A DNA stretch of 64,000 nucleotides from Algoriphagus alkaliphilus (GTDB lineage Bacteria; Bacteroidota; Bacteroidia; Cytophagales; Cyclobacteriaceae), in contig NZ_FMXE01000013.1 in the NCBI RefSeq assembly GCF_900103735.1, positions 55,825-119,824 of the forward strand. The letters run 5' to 3'. The translations under genes were made by a program, and so were the position numbers. The notes beneath the pieces are model-generated. The model searched no databases. It saw nothing but the letters and a program-made list of their open reading frames with translations, and was not told the DNA's origin. Positions 7,778-18,322 of this stretch are shown here, piece after piece; position 1 is the stretch's first letter, and every line of letters begins with the position of its first letter.

Positions 7778-10700
7778 ATGAAAAAAGTTTACAAAATTCT
7801 AAGTGTGTGCCTAACGCTCTTAGTCCTATCCGCCAGTGCTGCCTTTGCGCAAAAGACTGTGACGGGTACGGTTCTGGACGAGTATGGTTTAGGCCTTCCG
7901 GGTGTTTCGGTCCTGGTTAAGGGAACTACCACAGGTACGGCAACTGACATTGACGGGAAATTCTCCCTCAGCGTCCCAAGTGACCAGTCGACACTGGTTT
8001 TTTCTTTTATTGGATACACTGCCCTTGAACAGGTGGTGGGATCTCGAAGCGTCATCAATATTTCGATGAAGCCGGATGAAAGAACACTAACTGAAATGGT
8101 TGTAACCGGTTACTCTATCGATGCAAGAAGAGAAACAACCGGTGCGATTTCCACAGTAAATCCGAAAGATTTGACTGTTATCCCTACTGGTAATATTGAG
8201 CAGACTCTTCAGGGTCGTGTGGCCGGGGTAACGGTAATTACAAACGGTCAGCCTGGTACTACTTCAATCATCCGTGTTCGTGGATTTGGTGCCTTTGGTG
8301 GTAACGAGCCACTGTACATCGTGGATGGAGTTCCTACAGGATCCACTGACTTCTTGAATCCTGATGATATCGAGTCTACTACTGTATTGAAAGATGCAGC
8401 TGCTGCCTCTATCTATGGTGCTCGTGCTGCCAACGGTGTAATTGTTTACACCACCAAAAGAGGCGCAAGAAACAAGAAATTGAGAGTTGACTACAATGGT
8501 ATGTTTGGAGTCACTGACCCAGGAACAGGATTGGATATGATGAATCCTCAGGATTATGCAGACTACACGTGGTTGGCAGAACGAAATACTGCCCAACTTC
8601 AAAACAGAGCCCCATCATATGGGCATCCTCAGTTAGGTACAGGTACTACGCCTGTAATGCCTTACTATTTGAGCATGATTACCAGAAACCCAACTACGGG
8701 TGCTTTTGGAGTCGCTTCAGGTCAGCCAGGCCCACTTACGGCGGCTCAAATTGAGCAGCAGAGAGAATGGTACAATATTGATCCCACTAGAGGTACTGTA
8801 AGGCAGCTCACTAGAGCAGCCACAGGAGAAGGAACAGATTGGTATGCTGCTCTAACAAGACCGGCAGTTTTACAGCGTCATTCTTTGGGCTTTAATGGAG
8901 GATCTGCAACGTCCAGATTCTTTATTGGTCTTGGTATTCAGGAGCAAGAAGGAATTATGATCGGTAACGATTTTAAAAGATATTCTTTGAGAGCAAATTC
9001 CGAATTTGATGTAACAAAAAGAATAAGAGTTGGTCAAAACTTCCAAGCGACATACCGTCAGGTCTTAGGTCAGCAAGGTGGTGCAGGTGGACGGGGTGTT
9101 TCGGATGATGAAAATGACATTCTTCAGGCATTCCGTATGCCATCAATCATACCGGTTTATGACGAGTTTGGCGGATATGCAGGTACAGCCTCCAGAGGTT
9201 TTAACAACCCAAGAAACCCAGTTGCAAGTAGAGACGGCCAATTAAATAATAGAAATTTCAATGCCAATGCATTTGGTAACGTCTATGGAGAGTGGGATAT
9301 TATTGATGATTTGACGTTCAGAACTTCAATCGGTGGTCAGTATAACAACAACTATTTCTGGAATTTTACCCGACTACAATATGAGAACTCTGAAAACAAC
9401 TCAGCCTTTGGATATGGTGAAGGAGGAGGGTTCGTATTTGGTTGGACTTTCACCAATACAGTTTCATATAAGAAGAAGATTGGCAAGCATGACTTCAATG
9501 TTTTGGCAGGTCAGGAAGCTTTGAATAGTGGTGCAGGAAGAGGTATGGATGCTGTTGGACAGAATCCCTTCTCTACAGATCCTGATTTTATTACCATTTC
9601 AAATTTGCCTGTAGGCACTCGTATTGTTAACTCATTCCAATTTAAGGGTGTAAACTTCAACTCTTATTTTGGTCAGTTGCGCTACACTTACAATGACAAA
9701 TACATCGTAAGCGCGGTTTTAAGACGTGACGGATCTTCAAGATTCGGGTCAAACTCACGATATGGAGTGTTTCCTGCATTCTCCGCAGCTTGGAGAATAT
9801 CGTCTGAGCCCTTCCTTCAGGGAGCGACCTGGATTGATGATTTGAAAATCAGAGGTGGATACGGTGAAATGGGTAATTCCAATAATGTGAACCCTGACAA
9901 CCAATTCAACCTTTTTGGTGGTAGTATAGGTGCTTCTTCCTATGATATTACAGGTTCTAACTCTGGTGCGCTAATTGGTTTCAGAAGATCCAGAATCGGT
10001 AACCCAAATGCTCAGTGGGAAACTGCCGTGACTCAAAACATCGGTTTTGACGGTACCTTCTTCAATGGTCGTTTGGATGTTATCTTTGACTGGTGGAGAA
10101 AGGATACCAAGGACTTGTTGTTTACAGTTCCAATTCCTTTGACTGCCGGATCAAATGCTGCACCTCCAGCTGTGAATATTGGTGAAATGCTCAATAGAGG
10201 TCTGGATCTCATGGTAAGTACCAAAGGTAATTTAACAGGTGATTTGACCTATGAATTGGTTTTCACTGGTTCAACATTGAAGAATGAGATCGTTTCTCTT
10301 GCACCGGGATTGAACTTCATTACCTCAGTTAACCCTAGTTACAGAGGTATCCAGCCAATCCGAAATGCAGTAGGTCAGCCTCTTTCTTCGTTCTTTGGAT
10401 TTAATGTTCAAGGGTTATTCAGAGATCAGGAAGATGTAAATTCCCATGCAGTTCAGGACGGAAAAGCTCCAGGTCGATTCAAGTTTGAAGATGTGGATGG
10501 TGATGGCAGAATTACGCCGAACGATCGTGTATTCCTTGGAAATCCAGTGCCGGATTTTACCGGTGGTATGAACTTTACCATTGGGTTCAAAGGATTTGAT
10601 CTATCTGCCTACTTGTACACTTCAATTGGTAACGAAATCTGGAATCAGTCTAAGTGGTTTACAGATTTCTTCCAAACTTTCGAAGGAGCAGCTATTTCTA

Positions 10701-11053
10701 ACAGATTGAAAGAAGCTTGGACACCTCAAAATTTGGATGCCACTATTCCTATTGTAGAAAGAGTGTCTAACTTCTCTACCTCAAACGTTGCCAACTCATT
10801 TTACGTTGAAGATGGTTCATTTTTGAGATTACAGAACTTGACACTTGGTTACTCTGCACCAGCAAGTGTGCTTACTAAGTTGAAAATGGAAAGAGCCAGA
10901 GTTTTTGCCTCAGTTAACAATTTGTTAACGATTACTGGATATAGTGGATTGGATCCTGCGGTTGGTGGTGATGCTGACTTGACATTTGGTGTCGATGTAG
11001 GAAATTACCCGGTTACACGTGGTTGGACCTTTGGTTTAAACCTTAGCTTCTAA
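7778..11053 (+). CDS. SusC/RagA family TonB-linked outer membrane protein
   Basis: An outer-membrane importer of 1091 residues counted from the ATG at 7778 (MKKVYKILSV...), chosen because the signal peptide ending AAFAQ starts there; the frame is open from 7715. After the signal peptide come a CarboxypepD_reg-like domain (about 25-105, VTGTVLDEYGLGLPGVSVLVKG), a TonB-box-like TEMVVTGY, and a plug domain ending in the SusC signature DIESTTVLKDAAAASIYGAR. The rest is a 22-strand type TonB-dependent barrel ending in aromatic-rich SF. With SusD it takes up glycans or glycopeptides. It is first in the operon; the susD start is 53 bp downstream. Confidence 0.96.
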   Translation: MKKVYKILSVCLTLLVLSASAAFAQKTVTGTVLDEYGLGLPGVSVLVKGTTTGTATDIDGKFSLSVPSDQSTLVFSFIGYTALEQVVGSRSVINISMKPDERTLTEMVVTGYSIDARRETTGAISTVNPKDLTVIPTGNIEQTLQGRVAGVTVITNGQPGTTSIIRVRGFGAFGGNEPLYIVDGVPTGSTDFLNPDDIESTTVLKDAAAASIYGARAANGVIVYTTKRGARNKKLRVDYNGMFGVTDPGTGLDMMNPQDYADYTWLAERNTAQLQNRAPSYGHPQLGTGTTPVMPYYLSMITRNPTTGAFGVASGQPGPLTAAQIEQQREWYNIDPTRGTVRQLTRAATGEGTDWYAALTRPAVLQRHSLGFNGGSATSRFFIGLGIQEQEGIMIGNDFKRYSLRANSEFDVTKRIRVGQNFQATYRQVLGQQGGAGGRGVSDDENDILQAFRMPSIIPVYDEFGGYAGTASRGFNNPRNPVASRDGQLNNRNFNANAFGNVYGEWDIIDDLTFRTSIGGQYNNNYFWNFTRLQYENSENNSAFGYGEGGGFVFGWTFTNTVSYKKKIGKHDFNVLAGQEALNSGAGRGMDAVGQNPFSTDPDFITISNLPVGTRIVNSFQFKGVNFNSYFGQLRYTYNDKYIVSAVLRRDGSSRFGSNSRYGVFPAFSAAWRISSEPFLQGATWIDDLKIRGGYGEMGNSNNVNPDNQFNLFGGSIGASSYDITGSNSGALIGFRRSRIGNPNAQWETAVTQNIGFDGTFFNGRLDVIFDWWRKDTKDLLFTVPIPLTAGSNAAPPAVNIGEMLNRGLDLMVSTKGNLTGDLTYELVFTGSTLKNEIVSLAPGLNFITSVNPSYRGIQPIRNAVGQPLSSFFGFNVQGLFRDQEDVNSHAVQDGKAPGRFKFEDVDGDGRITPNDRVFLGNPVPDFTGGMNFTIGFKGFDLSAYLYTSIGNEIWNQSKWFTDFFQTFEGAAISNRLKEAWTPQNLDATIPIVERVSNFSTSNVANSFYVEDGSFLRLQNLTLGYSAPASVLTKLKMERARVFASVNNLLTITGYSGLDPAVGGDADLTFGVDVGNYPVTRGWTFGLNLSF

Positions 11054-11106
11054 TCCAAACAACTTAAAATGAATCGAGTTATAGAAACTATAATTGATTA
11101 AGAAAA

Positions 11107-12837
11107 ATGAACAATTTTAAATTAAAAATCGGAGCCCTACTAGCATCGACAGCGATGCTGGTAGCAGTGAGTTGTAGCGACGAATTCTTGGATGTTCCGC
11201 CTGTAGGACAGTTGTCTGAAAATCAACTTTCTACCTTGGCTGGAATCGATGCTTCTTTGATAGCAGCATATTCCCAAGTAAATGGTCGTGGTAACAGACT
11301 AGGGTCTCCTTCCAACTGGGTTTGGGGGAGTATTAGAGGGGGAGAGGCTAATAAAGGTACTGACCCCGGTGATTTTACAAGTATCAACCCCATTCAGCGA
11401 TTTGAAAATGACGCTGCGGGAGGAGAAATGGGTGCAAAATACAACGTGGCTTATGAGGGTATTGCCAGAGCAAACAATGTTTTGAGATTGCTGACCAAAG
11501 CCGGTTCTGACGTAACCGCAAATGACAAAGTAAGATTATCCTCTCAAGCGAAATTTTTGAGAGCGCATTTTTACTTTGAGCTTGCACGTGATTACGACAA
11601 AACTCCTTACGTAGATGAGACCGTGGACTATGGAAGTGGATTGGAGAAAGTGAAAAATGATAAGCCACTCTGGCCGTTCATTGAAAAGGATCTTCAAGAT
11701 GCTGTCAAAGATCTCCCAGCTACTCAAGCACAGGTGGGTCGAGTAAATCAGTGGGCTGCAAAAGCTTATTTGGCCAAAGTGTATTTGTATCAGAAAAAGT
11801 TTGCTGAAGCCAAAGCACTATTCACCGATGTGATCGAAAATGGAAGAACATCCAATAACTTGAAATATGGGCTAGTTCCATATTATGATGATGCTTTCCG
11901 TGGTAAAAATGACAATCACCAAGAATCTGTATGGGCTTATCAGTCTGCTGCTAATACAGGTTCTGTTCTTAATGCAAATCCGGAGTTTGACTTGAACTTC
12001 CCATACAATACTGGCCCTGCGGGTCCGGGCAACTGTTGCGGATTTTTCCAGCCTAGCTTTACTTTTGTAAATGCATTCAGAACGGCTAACGGTTTGCCAT
12101 TATTAGACAAATCTTACAATTCTCCTGCTAACGAAGTAAAGAGTGACATGGGTGTCGCTTCCGGTGCAGCTTTCACTCCAGATGCAGGTCCACTTGACCC
12201 CCGCTTGGATCATACAGTTGGAAGGAGAGGACTTCCTTATTTGGATTGGCAAGATCACCCAGGTCAGGCTTGGATTCGAAACCAACCCAACGGTGGGCCT
12301 TATTCTCCTAAAAAGTATGTTTATCAGAGAGCTGAGCAGGGTACCTTCCAGGATAACTCCTCCTGGACTCCTGGCTACACTGGAATCAACTTCATGATCA
12401 TCAGATTTGCGGATGTTTTGTTGATGGCCGCTGAGGCGGAAATCGAAACAGGTGGCTTGGAGAAAGCTCGGGAATATGTAAACCGTGTAAGAACCCGTGC
12501 TATGAACTCCTTTATTAAGAGAGCTGACGGGACTAATGCTGCCAATTACGTAATCAACATCTACACTGCACCTTGGACTAGCGCTGATGCTGCAAGACTT
12601 GCAGTTCGTCACGAAAGGCTTCTTGAGTTGGGTATGGAAGGACACAGATTCTATGATCTGCAGCGTTGGGGTACTGCACAAGCAGAGTTGGACTTCTACT
12701 TCGCTTATGATGGTGTTAAATTGGCTTCTTCTCTTGGTGGATCTAAATATACAGACAGATTTAAGTGGGTCCCAATTCCTCTAGATCAAATTGATTTGGT
12801 TGGGCCTGATATCCTTAAACAAAATCCCGGATTCTAA
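11107..12837 (+). CDS. SusD/RagB family nutrient-binding outer membrane lipoprotein
   Basis: A 576-residue surface lipoprotein that closes over the SusC barrel and binds the substrate. The signal peptide ends in the lipobox LVAVSC (Cys about 23), followed by SDEFLDVPPVGQLSENQL, the usual SusD N-terminus. The SusD TPR-like helices include FLRAHFYFELARDYDKTPYV, and the C-terminal region contains RHERLLELGMEGHRFYDLQRWG, the strongest family signature. Codon and base composition match susC. A terminator follows at 12859. Confidence 0.96.
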   Translation: MNNFKLKIGALLASTAMLVAVSCSDEFLDVPPVGQLSENQLSTLAGIDASLIAAYSQVNGRGNRLGSPSNWVWGSIRGGEANKGTDPGDFTSINPIQRFENDAAGGEMGAKYNVAYEGIARANNVLRLLTKAGSDVTANDKVRLSSQAKFLRAHFYFELARDYDKTPYVDETVDYGSGLEKVKNDKPLWPFIEKDLQDAVKDLPATQAQVGRVNQWAAKAYLAKVYLYQKKFAEAKALFTDVIENGRTSNNLKYGLVPYYDDAFRGKNDNHQESVWAYQSAANTGSVLNANPEFDLNFPYNTGPAGPGNCCGFFQPSFTFVNAFRTANGLPLLDKSYNSPANEVKSDMGVASGAAFTPDAGPLDPRLDHTVGRRGLPYLDWQDHPGQAWIRNQPNGGPYSPKKYVYQRAEQGTFQDNSSWTPGYTGINFMIIRFADVLLMAAEAEIETGGLEKAREYVNRVRTRAMNSFIKRADGTNAANYVINIYTAPWTSADAARLAVRHERLLELGMEGHRFYDLQRWGTAQAELDFYFAYDGVKLASSLGGSKYTDRFKWVPIPLDQIDLVGPDILKQNPGF

Positions 12838-12858
12838 TTTCTTAAATACAATTCCTTT

Positions 12859-12887
12859 AAAAGGGGGGCTTTAGCCTCCCTTTTTTT
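12859..12887 (+). terminator. Terminator of the susCD operon
   Basis: AAGGG-GGGC-TTTA-GCCT-CCCTT (with one G-T pair) followed by a run of seven T. Confidence 0.85.
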
Positions 12888-12966
12888 ATGCTTTTATTTC
12901 TTATGCTTTTTCCTCCATTCGGAAAATGCTAATTTAAAGCTCGCTAGCAATACCCTAAAACCCCCT

Positions 12967-15900
12967 ATGAAGTCTTTCTATCCTTCCGCATTTGTTTGCC
13001 TTATTGTCCTTTTCTCATCCTGTAAAAAAGATTCAACCTTATTCGAATTGAAGTCCTCAGATCAGACGGGAATTGATTTCAATAACCAAATCATCGAATC
13101 CGATTCCTTCAATATTTTGACCGACGAATATATTTTTAATGGAGGTGGTGTAGCAGTCGCAGACTTTGATCAAAACGGTCTTCCTGATTTATTTTTTACA
13201 GGAAATCAAGTTCCGAACAGACTTTACCTGAACGGGGGAAACTTTAAGTTCGGCGACATTTCCGAATCCTCAGGTATATTGGCTCCTGATAGCTGGTGTA
13301 CAGGTAGCGTGATTGTGGATATCAACCACGATGGCTGGCCCGACATTTATGTAGCTACAGCTATGAAAATGGGTGCGGGAGAACGAAATAACCTTCTTTT
13401 TGTAAATCAGGGAAAAGACTCATCCGGAAATGTGACATTCAAAGAGATGGCAGAGGCCTACGGAATTGCAGATCCGGGGAATAGCATGGGTGCTGCTTTT
13501 ATAGATTATGACTTGGATGGAGATCTGGATCTATACGTGTTAAACAATGAACAACTAAAATCCAAGCCTACTAATTTCAGGCCTAAAGTAACGGATGGTA
13601 CTGCTGTAAATAACGACAGCTTTTATCGAAATAACGGGGACGGCACCTTTACCAATGTCACCATCGAAGCAGGTATAACTTTCGAAGGTTTTGGTTTGGG
13701 ATTACTGATTGCCGATGTCAACAATGACGGTTGGCCGGATATTCATATCAGCAACGATTACATTACCAATGATATCCTGTATATCAATAATCAGGATGGC
13801 ACTTTTTCAAACCGAACCAAGGAAAATCTGCGGCACCAAAGTCAGTTTTCGATGGGTTCAGATATTGCAGACTTCAATAATGACGGCCTTCCCGACCTGA
13901 TCACCATCGACATGCTGGGGGAGGACAATTACCGCAAAAAGACTACGATCGGGAAAAATGTCTACCAAACTTACCTCAACAACGAGCAGTTTGGCTACGA
14001 ATACCAATATGTCCGCAATATGCTCCATCTGAATAACGGACCGGGAATTCCTTTTTCAGAAATCGGATTGATGGCGGGAGTTTATCAGACAGATTGGAGT
14101 TGGGCTCCACTTTTTGGCGATGTAGATAACGACGGATTCAGGGACTTGTTGATTACCAACGGATTTCCGCGCGATATTACTGATAAAGACTTTGCCAATT
14201 ACCGGGCGGATGTGGGAAATATCGCAACGACAAGACAACTTCTGGACTCAATTCCTATTGTGAAAATCCCAAACTACGCATACAGAAATACGGGAAATTT
14301 AAGATTTGAAGACAGCGGGGATGGATGGGGATTGAATAAACCTTCATTTTCAAATGGTGCTGCTTTGGTGGATTTGGATCTGGATGGGGACTTGGATTAT
14401 GTAGTGAACAATATCAATGACCCAGCTTTTGTATTTGAGAACAAGCTGAATAAGAGCAAAAATGCCCCTAACTACCTTCGTGTGAAATTGAAAGGGCCAG
14501 CCAAAAATTCCCAAGGTTTGGGTGCAAAAGTACTCCTAAGGCCGACTCCTGAAAGTCTTTTATATCAGGAATTGCAAGTGGTGCGGGGGTATATGTCATC
14601 TATTGAAGATGTCCTTCATTTTGGCTTGGATTCCATAAATTCAGTCGGGGAACTTACAGTCATTTGGCCTGATGGCAAAGAGTCCAAACTTTCAAATATT
14701 GCTGTTAATCAGGTTCTTGTAGTGGATTACGCTTCTGCCCAAGTTGGAAAAAACAGCCTTGCAATTTTGGATTTGCCGATGTCCCGGAATTTTCTTTCTG
14801 AAGTTTCCGAAAAGCTTGGAATTTCATTCATTCACCAAGAGGAGGATAAAATTGATTTCAATATTCAACGGACTCTCCCCCACAAACTCACGCAATTTGG
14901 CCCCGCTTTGGCCGTAGGAGACCTTAACGGAGATGGAAGAGAGGATCTGATTATAGGGTCTGCTTCTGGGTTTTCTCCGGTTTGGTATGCACAGCAGGAG
15001 GATGGTAAGTTTATCCAAAAAGAGTTACTTCCGGGAGAGAATCCAATTTTCGAAGAAACGGGAATCCTGCTTTTTGACCTGGACAATGATGGGGATTTAG
15101 ATCTTTACCTCGTCAGTGGGAGTGCTGAATTTTTACCAGAGGCTGCGGAATATTTGGATAGAATTTATCTCAATGACGGGAAAGGGAATTTCACCTTGGA
15201 TAAAAGCTTTTCTGCAATAAAAGCAAATGGAAGCACTGTGCGTGGAGGTGATTTTGACGGGGATGGATTTTTGGACTTGTTTGTAGGAGGGAGATCTCCG
15301 ATCGGAAAATTTCCCCTGGCAGAGAAGAGTTTTCTGCTAAAAAACGAAAATGGACTCCTGACTGACGTAACTGATAAACTTGCACCGGGACTGCGGGAGG
15401 TAGGGATGGTGACTGATGCAATTTGGTCGGATATCAACGGCGATGGGAAAGTCGACCTGATTGTGGTCGGTGAATTGATGCCAATCACCATTTTCATCAA
15501 TCAGGGTGGCAAGTTCGAGAAACTGCAAAATACCGGACTGGAGAATTACCTTGGATGGTGGAATTCCATCGCCACTGCAGATTTTGATCAGGACGGCGAT
15601 ACTGATTTTGTCATCGGAAACCTTGGAGCCAATAATTCCCACCATCCAACTTTTGATAGGCCGGTGAAAATCTATGCCAAGGATTTTGACAATAACGGAA
15701 GTGTGGATCCGGTTTCTTTTGCTTATTATAAAGACAAGCAAGGAGGCGTTTACAATTCATTTCCAAGTCATTTTTGGGATGATTTGATGGGACAAAGTCC
15801 GATGTTCCGAAGGAAATTTGATCGGTATAAATATTTTGCGTTGAGTACTGAAACCTCATTTTTCACCGAAGATGAAAAGAAAGATGTGATGATTTTGACC

Positions 15901-16491
15901 GGAAACTATGACCGGACGATATGGGTTGAAAATCTCGGTAACGGGAAATTTACCGTACATGAACTGCCTATTTTGGCCCAAATCGCTCCGACAAACGGAA
16001 TTGTGGCCGATGACATCAACGGTGACGGAATTTCCGATATTCTTATGGTAGGGAATGACTATGGGAATGAAATCTTCATAGGAAGGCTGGATGCTTCTGT
16101 AGGATTGCTGCTTCTTGGAGATGGTAAAGGTAATTTTGAGTCAGTCAATCCAAGAGAAAGCGGTTTTGTGGTGCCCGGAGACGCAAAATCTTTGGTAAAA
16201 TTGAGTACTTCCCAAGGTGCACCACTTTATTTTGCTTCCCAAAATAGGGGCAAATTGCTTGCTTTCAGATCCTCTTATGAAGAAGCAAAAACGCTTTCTT
16301 TTGGGCAGGATGCCATGGCTTTAATTCTTGAATTGGAAAATGGCAAAAGGCAGCGTTTTGATTTAAGTCTTGGTTCTGGATTTGGATCCCAATCTACGCG
16401 GGAAATAAGCCTCCCCAAAGGAACAAAATCAGCAGTGATGATTGACTACAAGGGTCAGATGACGCCGGTGGGAATCTTCACGATGAACTAG
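12967..16491 (+). CDS. CRTAC1-type VCBS/FG-GAP repeat lipoprotein
   Basis: A 1174-residue lipoprotein (signal peptide ending LFSSC, lipidated Cys about 19). It carries many FG-GAP/VCBS blades of the form DFDQNGLPDLFF, DINHDGWPDIYV and DVDNDGFRDLLI; their Asp/Asn loops bind calcium. Near residues 505-585 an ASPIC/UnbV domain is visible (NYLRVKLKGPAKNSQGLGAK ... VIWPDGKESKLSNI), after which a second propeller starts. Such proteins stand next to SusCD pairs in many Bacteroidota and are thought to bind or process large ligands at the cell surface. It follows the susD terminator by 80 bp on the same strand, so it probably has its own promoter. Confidence 0.88.
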   Translation: MKSFYPSAFVCLIVLFSSCKKDSTLFELKSSDQTGIDFNNQIIESDSFNILTDEYIFNGGGVAVADFDQNGLPDLFFTGNQVPNRLYLNGGNFKFGDISESSGILAPDSWCTGSVIVDINHDGWPDIYVATAMKMGAGERNNLLFVNQGKDSSGNVTFKEMAEAYGIADPGNSMGAAFIDYDLDGDLDLYVLNNEQLKSKPTNFRPKVTDGTAVNNDSFYRNNGDGTFTNVTIEAGITFEGFGLGLLIADVNNDGWPDIHISNDYITNDILYINNQDGTFSNRTKENLRHQSQFSMGSDIADFNNDGLPDLITIDMLGEDNYRKKTTIGKNVYQTYLNNEQFGYEYQYVRNMLHLNNGPGIPFSEIGLMAGVYQTDWSWAPLFGDVDNDGFRDLLITNGFPRDITDKDFANYRADVGNIATTRQLLDSIPIVKIPNYAYRNTGNLRFEDSGDGWGLNKPSFSNGAALVDLDLDGDLDYVVNNINDPAFVFENKLNKSKNAPNYLRVKLKGPAKNSQGLGAKVLLRPTPESLLYQELQVVRGYMSSIEDVLHFGLDSINSVGELTVIWPDGKESKLSNIAVNQVLVVDYASAQVGKNSLAILDLPMSRNFLSEVSEKLGISFIHQEEDKIDFNIQRTLPHKLTQFGPALAVGDLNGDGREDLIIGSASGFSPVWYAQQEDGKFIQKELLPGENPIFEETGILLFDLDNDGDLDLYLVSGSAEFLPEAAEYLDRIYLNDGKGNFTLDKSFSAIKANGSTVRGGDFDGDGFLDLFVGGRSPIGKFPLAEKSFLLKNENGLLTDVTDKLAPGLREVGMVTDAIWSDINGDGKVDLIVVGELMPITIFINQGGKFEKLQNTGLENYLGWWNSIATADFDQDGDTDFVIGNLGANNSHHPTFDRPVKIYAKDFDNNGSVDPVSFAYYKDKQGGVYNSFPSHFWDDLMGQSPMFRRKFDRYKYFALSTETSFFTEDEKKDVMILTGNYDRTIWVENLGNGKFTVHELPILAQIAPTNGIVADDINGDGISDILMVGNDYGNEIFIGRLDASVGLLLLGDGKGNFESVNPRESGFVVPGDAKSLVKLSTSQGAPLYFASQNRGKLLAFRSSYEEAKTLSFGQDAMALILELENGKRQRFDLSLGSGFGSQSTREISLPKGTKSAVMIDYKGQMTPVGIFTMN

Positions 16492-16492
16492 C

Positions 16493-17254
16493 TTACTTGT
16501 AGAGATCTCCCGGTCTGGCTTCGCAGATATCAGCGATCAATTCCGCGATTTTATCAGTGACGTCTTCGAAATACCGCCTCCCTTTTTCCGGGGAGGCTTT
16601 TTTTGGATTACCGATTCCGGTGTCATCAGTGACTTGAGACCACTTTCGCTCTGCCCAAGCCCATTTTTCCCTTATCCCCCGTATCACAGATTTACGTTCG
16701 GCACCGTCTCCTGCTTCTTCCAGCGACAAAACCAGTTCAGGATGCAGGTATTGGATCAAGGCAGTTTCCATTTCATCGGCATGATCTCCGGCTTCCTCGA
16801 AATACTTAGATTTGTCCAATGCCTGAAACCAATTGCAGGTAAAAAGTAACATGTCAGGAAATCTAAGACCCAATTCCCGCAACATGGGCTGAAAGTTATT
16901 CCCTCCGTGGCTGTTCAGAATCAAAAGCTTTTTGATCCCCTGTCTGCTGAGTACTTCAATAATATCCGTCAGAATAATCAGTTGTGTACTTGGATAGATG
17001 TTGATGTCCAGATAGATGTCACTTTGCCCGGTATTGACACCGAATGGGATAGTGGGCAGCACCACGACTTTCGATCCCTTTTCCCAAGCCTTTCTTGCCC
17101 CCTCTGCCCCGAGGTCATCTGCTTCATAAATGTCAGTACCATACGGGAGATGATAATTATGAGCTTCGGTGGCTCCCCAAGGCAGAACCGCCAAATCATA
17201 ACGAAATGTTTTAAGATCTTTCCAGGTGGCTTCTTTCAGAATATAGGGTCTCAT
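16493..17254 (-). CDS. Creatininase family amidohydrolase
   Basis: A 253-residue protein; the ATG at 17254 is preferred over the TTG at 17257. The metal ligands of the family are visible: GATEAHNYHLPYGTD near residues 27-41, NSHGGN near 114-119 and GDHADEMETA near 156-165. Family members hydrolyse cyclic or linear amides such as creatinine or mycofactocin-type peptides; the substrate here is unknown. No signal peptide is seen, so it works in the cytoplasm. It is the only gene of this locus on the minus strand and sits between the VCBS protein and the glycosylasparaginase, sharing an 87-bp divergent region with the latter. Confidence 0.9.
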   Translation of the reverse strand: MRPYILKEATWKDLKTFRYDLAVLPWGATEAHNYHLPYGTDIYEADDLGAEGARKAWEKGSKVVVLPTIPFGVNTGQSDIYLDINIYPSTQLIILTDIIEVLSRQGIKKLLILNSHGGNNFQPMLRELGLRFPDMLLFTCNWFQALDKSKYFEEAGDHADEMETALIQYLHPELVLSLEEAGDGAERKSVIRGIREKWAWAERKWSQVTDDTGIGNPKKASPEKGRRYFEDVTDKIAELIADICEARPGDLYK

Positions 17255-17341
17255 CAAGATTGTTTTTTAGTATTTGGAGGAATGGCAGGGGGATTTGGGT
17301 CAAAATTGATAATTTGAATCCCGATTCTAAAAATAGTCTCA

Positions 17342-18319
17342 ATGTCTCAAAGAAGAAAGTTTATCAAGCAATCCCTTGTCAGTTCTGCTTTATTTTTACC
17401 GGGTGTTTCAGCTTTTTCCAAAACCTTGGAAAAGGGATTGCAAAAGGAAGAAAAACCACTAATTCTATCCACTTGGAATCATGGCCTCCCGGCAAATAAG
17501 GCAGCTTGGAACAAACTCAAGGAAACAGGCAGTATTCTCGATGCGGTAGAAGCAGGTGTTCGGGATACCGAATTGGATATGGAAAACTTATCCGTAGGAC
17601 TTCAAGGCTTACCGGACCGGGAAGGAATCACCACTTTGGATGCTTCCATTATGACAGGAGACGGAGCTTGTGGCTCCGTTGCATTTGTCCGTCAGATTAA
17701 GCATCCTATTACTTTGGCTAGGGCTGTAATGGAAAAGACTCCACATGTAATGTTGGCAGGGGAGGGGGCACGGCAGTTTGCCATTGCCCAAGGTTTTCCT
17801 TTGGAAAAAGAAGAACTTAGCCCAAAGGCCAAAGTCGAGTATGACAAATGGAAAGTGACTAGCCAATACAAACCCATCATCAATATCGAAAATCATGATA
17901 CGATAGGCATGGTCGGAATTGATTCCTCGGGAAAACTTGCGGGAAGCTGCACGACCAGTGGACTTGCCTACAAAATGCATGGAAGGGTAGGAGACAGCCC
18001 CATTATTGGTGCAGGATTGTATGTGGATGATGAAGTTGGTGCTGCTACCGCTACTGGATTGGGAGAGACGATCATTCGGATTTGTGGCAGTTTTTTGATT
18101 GTGGAATTGATGCGTCAGGGGAGGACACCACAAGAAGCTTGCGAGGAAGCAGTTAAGCGGCTTGTGACCAAAAGCAAAAACATCCAAGATATTCAGGCAG
18201 GCTTTTTAGCTATCAATAAATATGGAGAAACCGGGGCTTTTGCGGTTCACCCGGGATTTAATTTTGCTAGAGCCACTTCATCGGAAAATATCCTAATTGA
18301 TTCTAAAAGCCATTTTTAA
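17342..18319 (+). CDS. Glycosylasparaginase (N4-(beta-N-acetylglucosaminyl)-L-asparaginase)
   Basis: A 325-residue Ntn-hydrolase that cuts the GlcNAc-Asn bond left after N-glycan degradation. The N-terminus MSQRRKFIKQSLVSSALFLP is a twin-arginine signal, so it is exported folded. The autoprocessing site is HDTIGM, with Thr187 the predicted N-terminal nucleophile of the beta chain, and GSCTTSGLAYKMHGRVGDSP carries the substrate-binding residues. Length is normal for the family. It is three bases upstream of cutC. The context argues for glycopeptide catabolism rather than general asparagine use. Confidence 0.92.
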   Translation: MSQRRKFIKQSLVSSALFLPGVSAFSKTLEKGLQKEEKPLILSTWNHGLPANKAAWNKLKETGSILDAVEAGVRDTELDMENLSVGLQGLPDREGITTLDASIMTGDGACGSVAFVRQIKHPITLARAVMEKTPHVMLAGEGARQFAIAQGFPLEKEELSPKAKVEYDKWKVTSQYKPIINIENHDTIGMVGIDSSGKLAGSCTTSGLAYKMHGRVGDSPIIGAGLYVDDEVGAATATGLGETIIRICGSFLIVELMRQGRTPQEACEEAVKRLVTKSKNIQDIQAGFLAINKYGETGAFAVHPGFNFARATSSENILIDSKSHF

Positions 18320-18322
18320 GCG

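Noticed and set aside
12103..12681. A 192-codon open frame antisense to susD.
   Set aside because: It lies fully inside susD, has no protein-like composition, and the sense frame has strong family motifs.
17609..18187. A 192-codon open frame antisense to the glycosylasparaginase gene.
   Set aside because: Shadow of a clear enzyme gene; no start context or family pattern.
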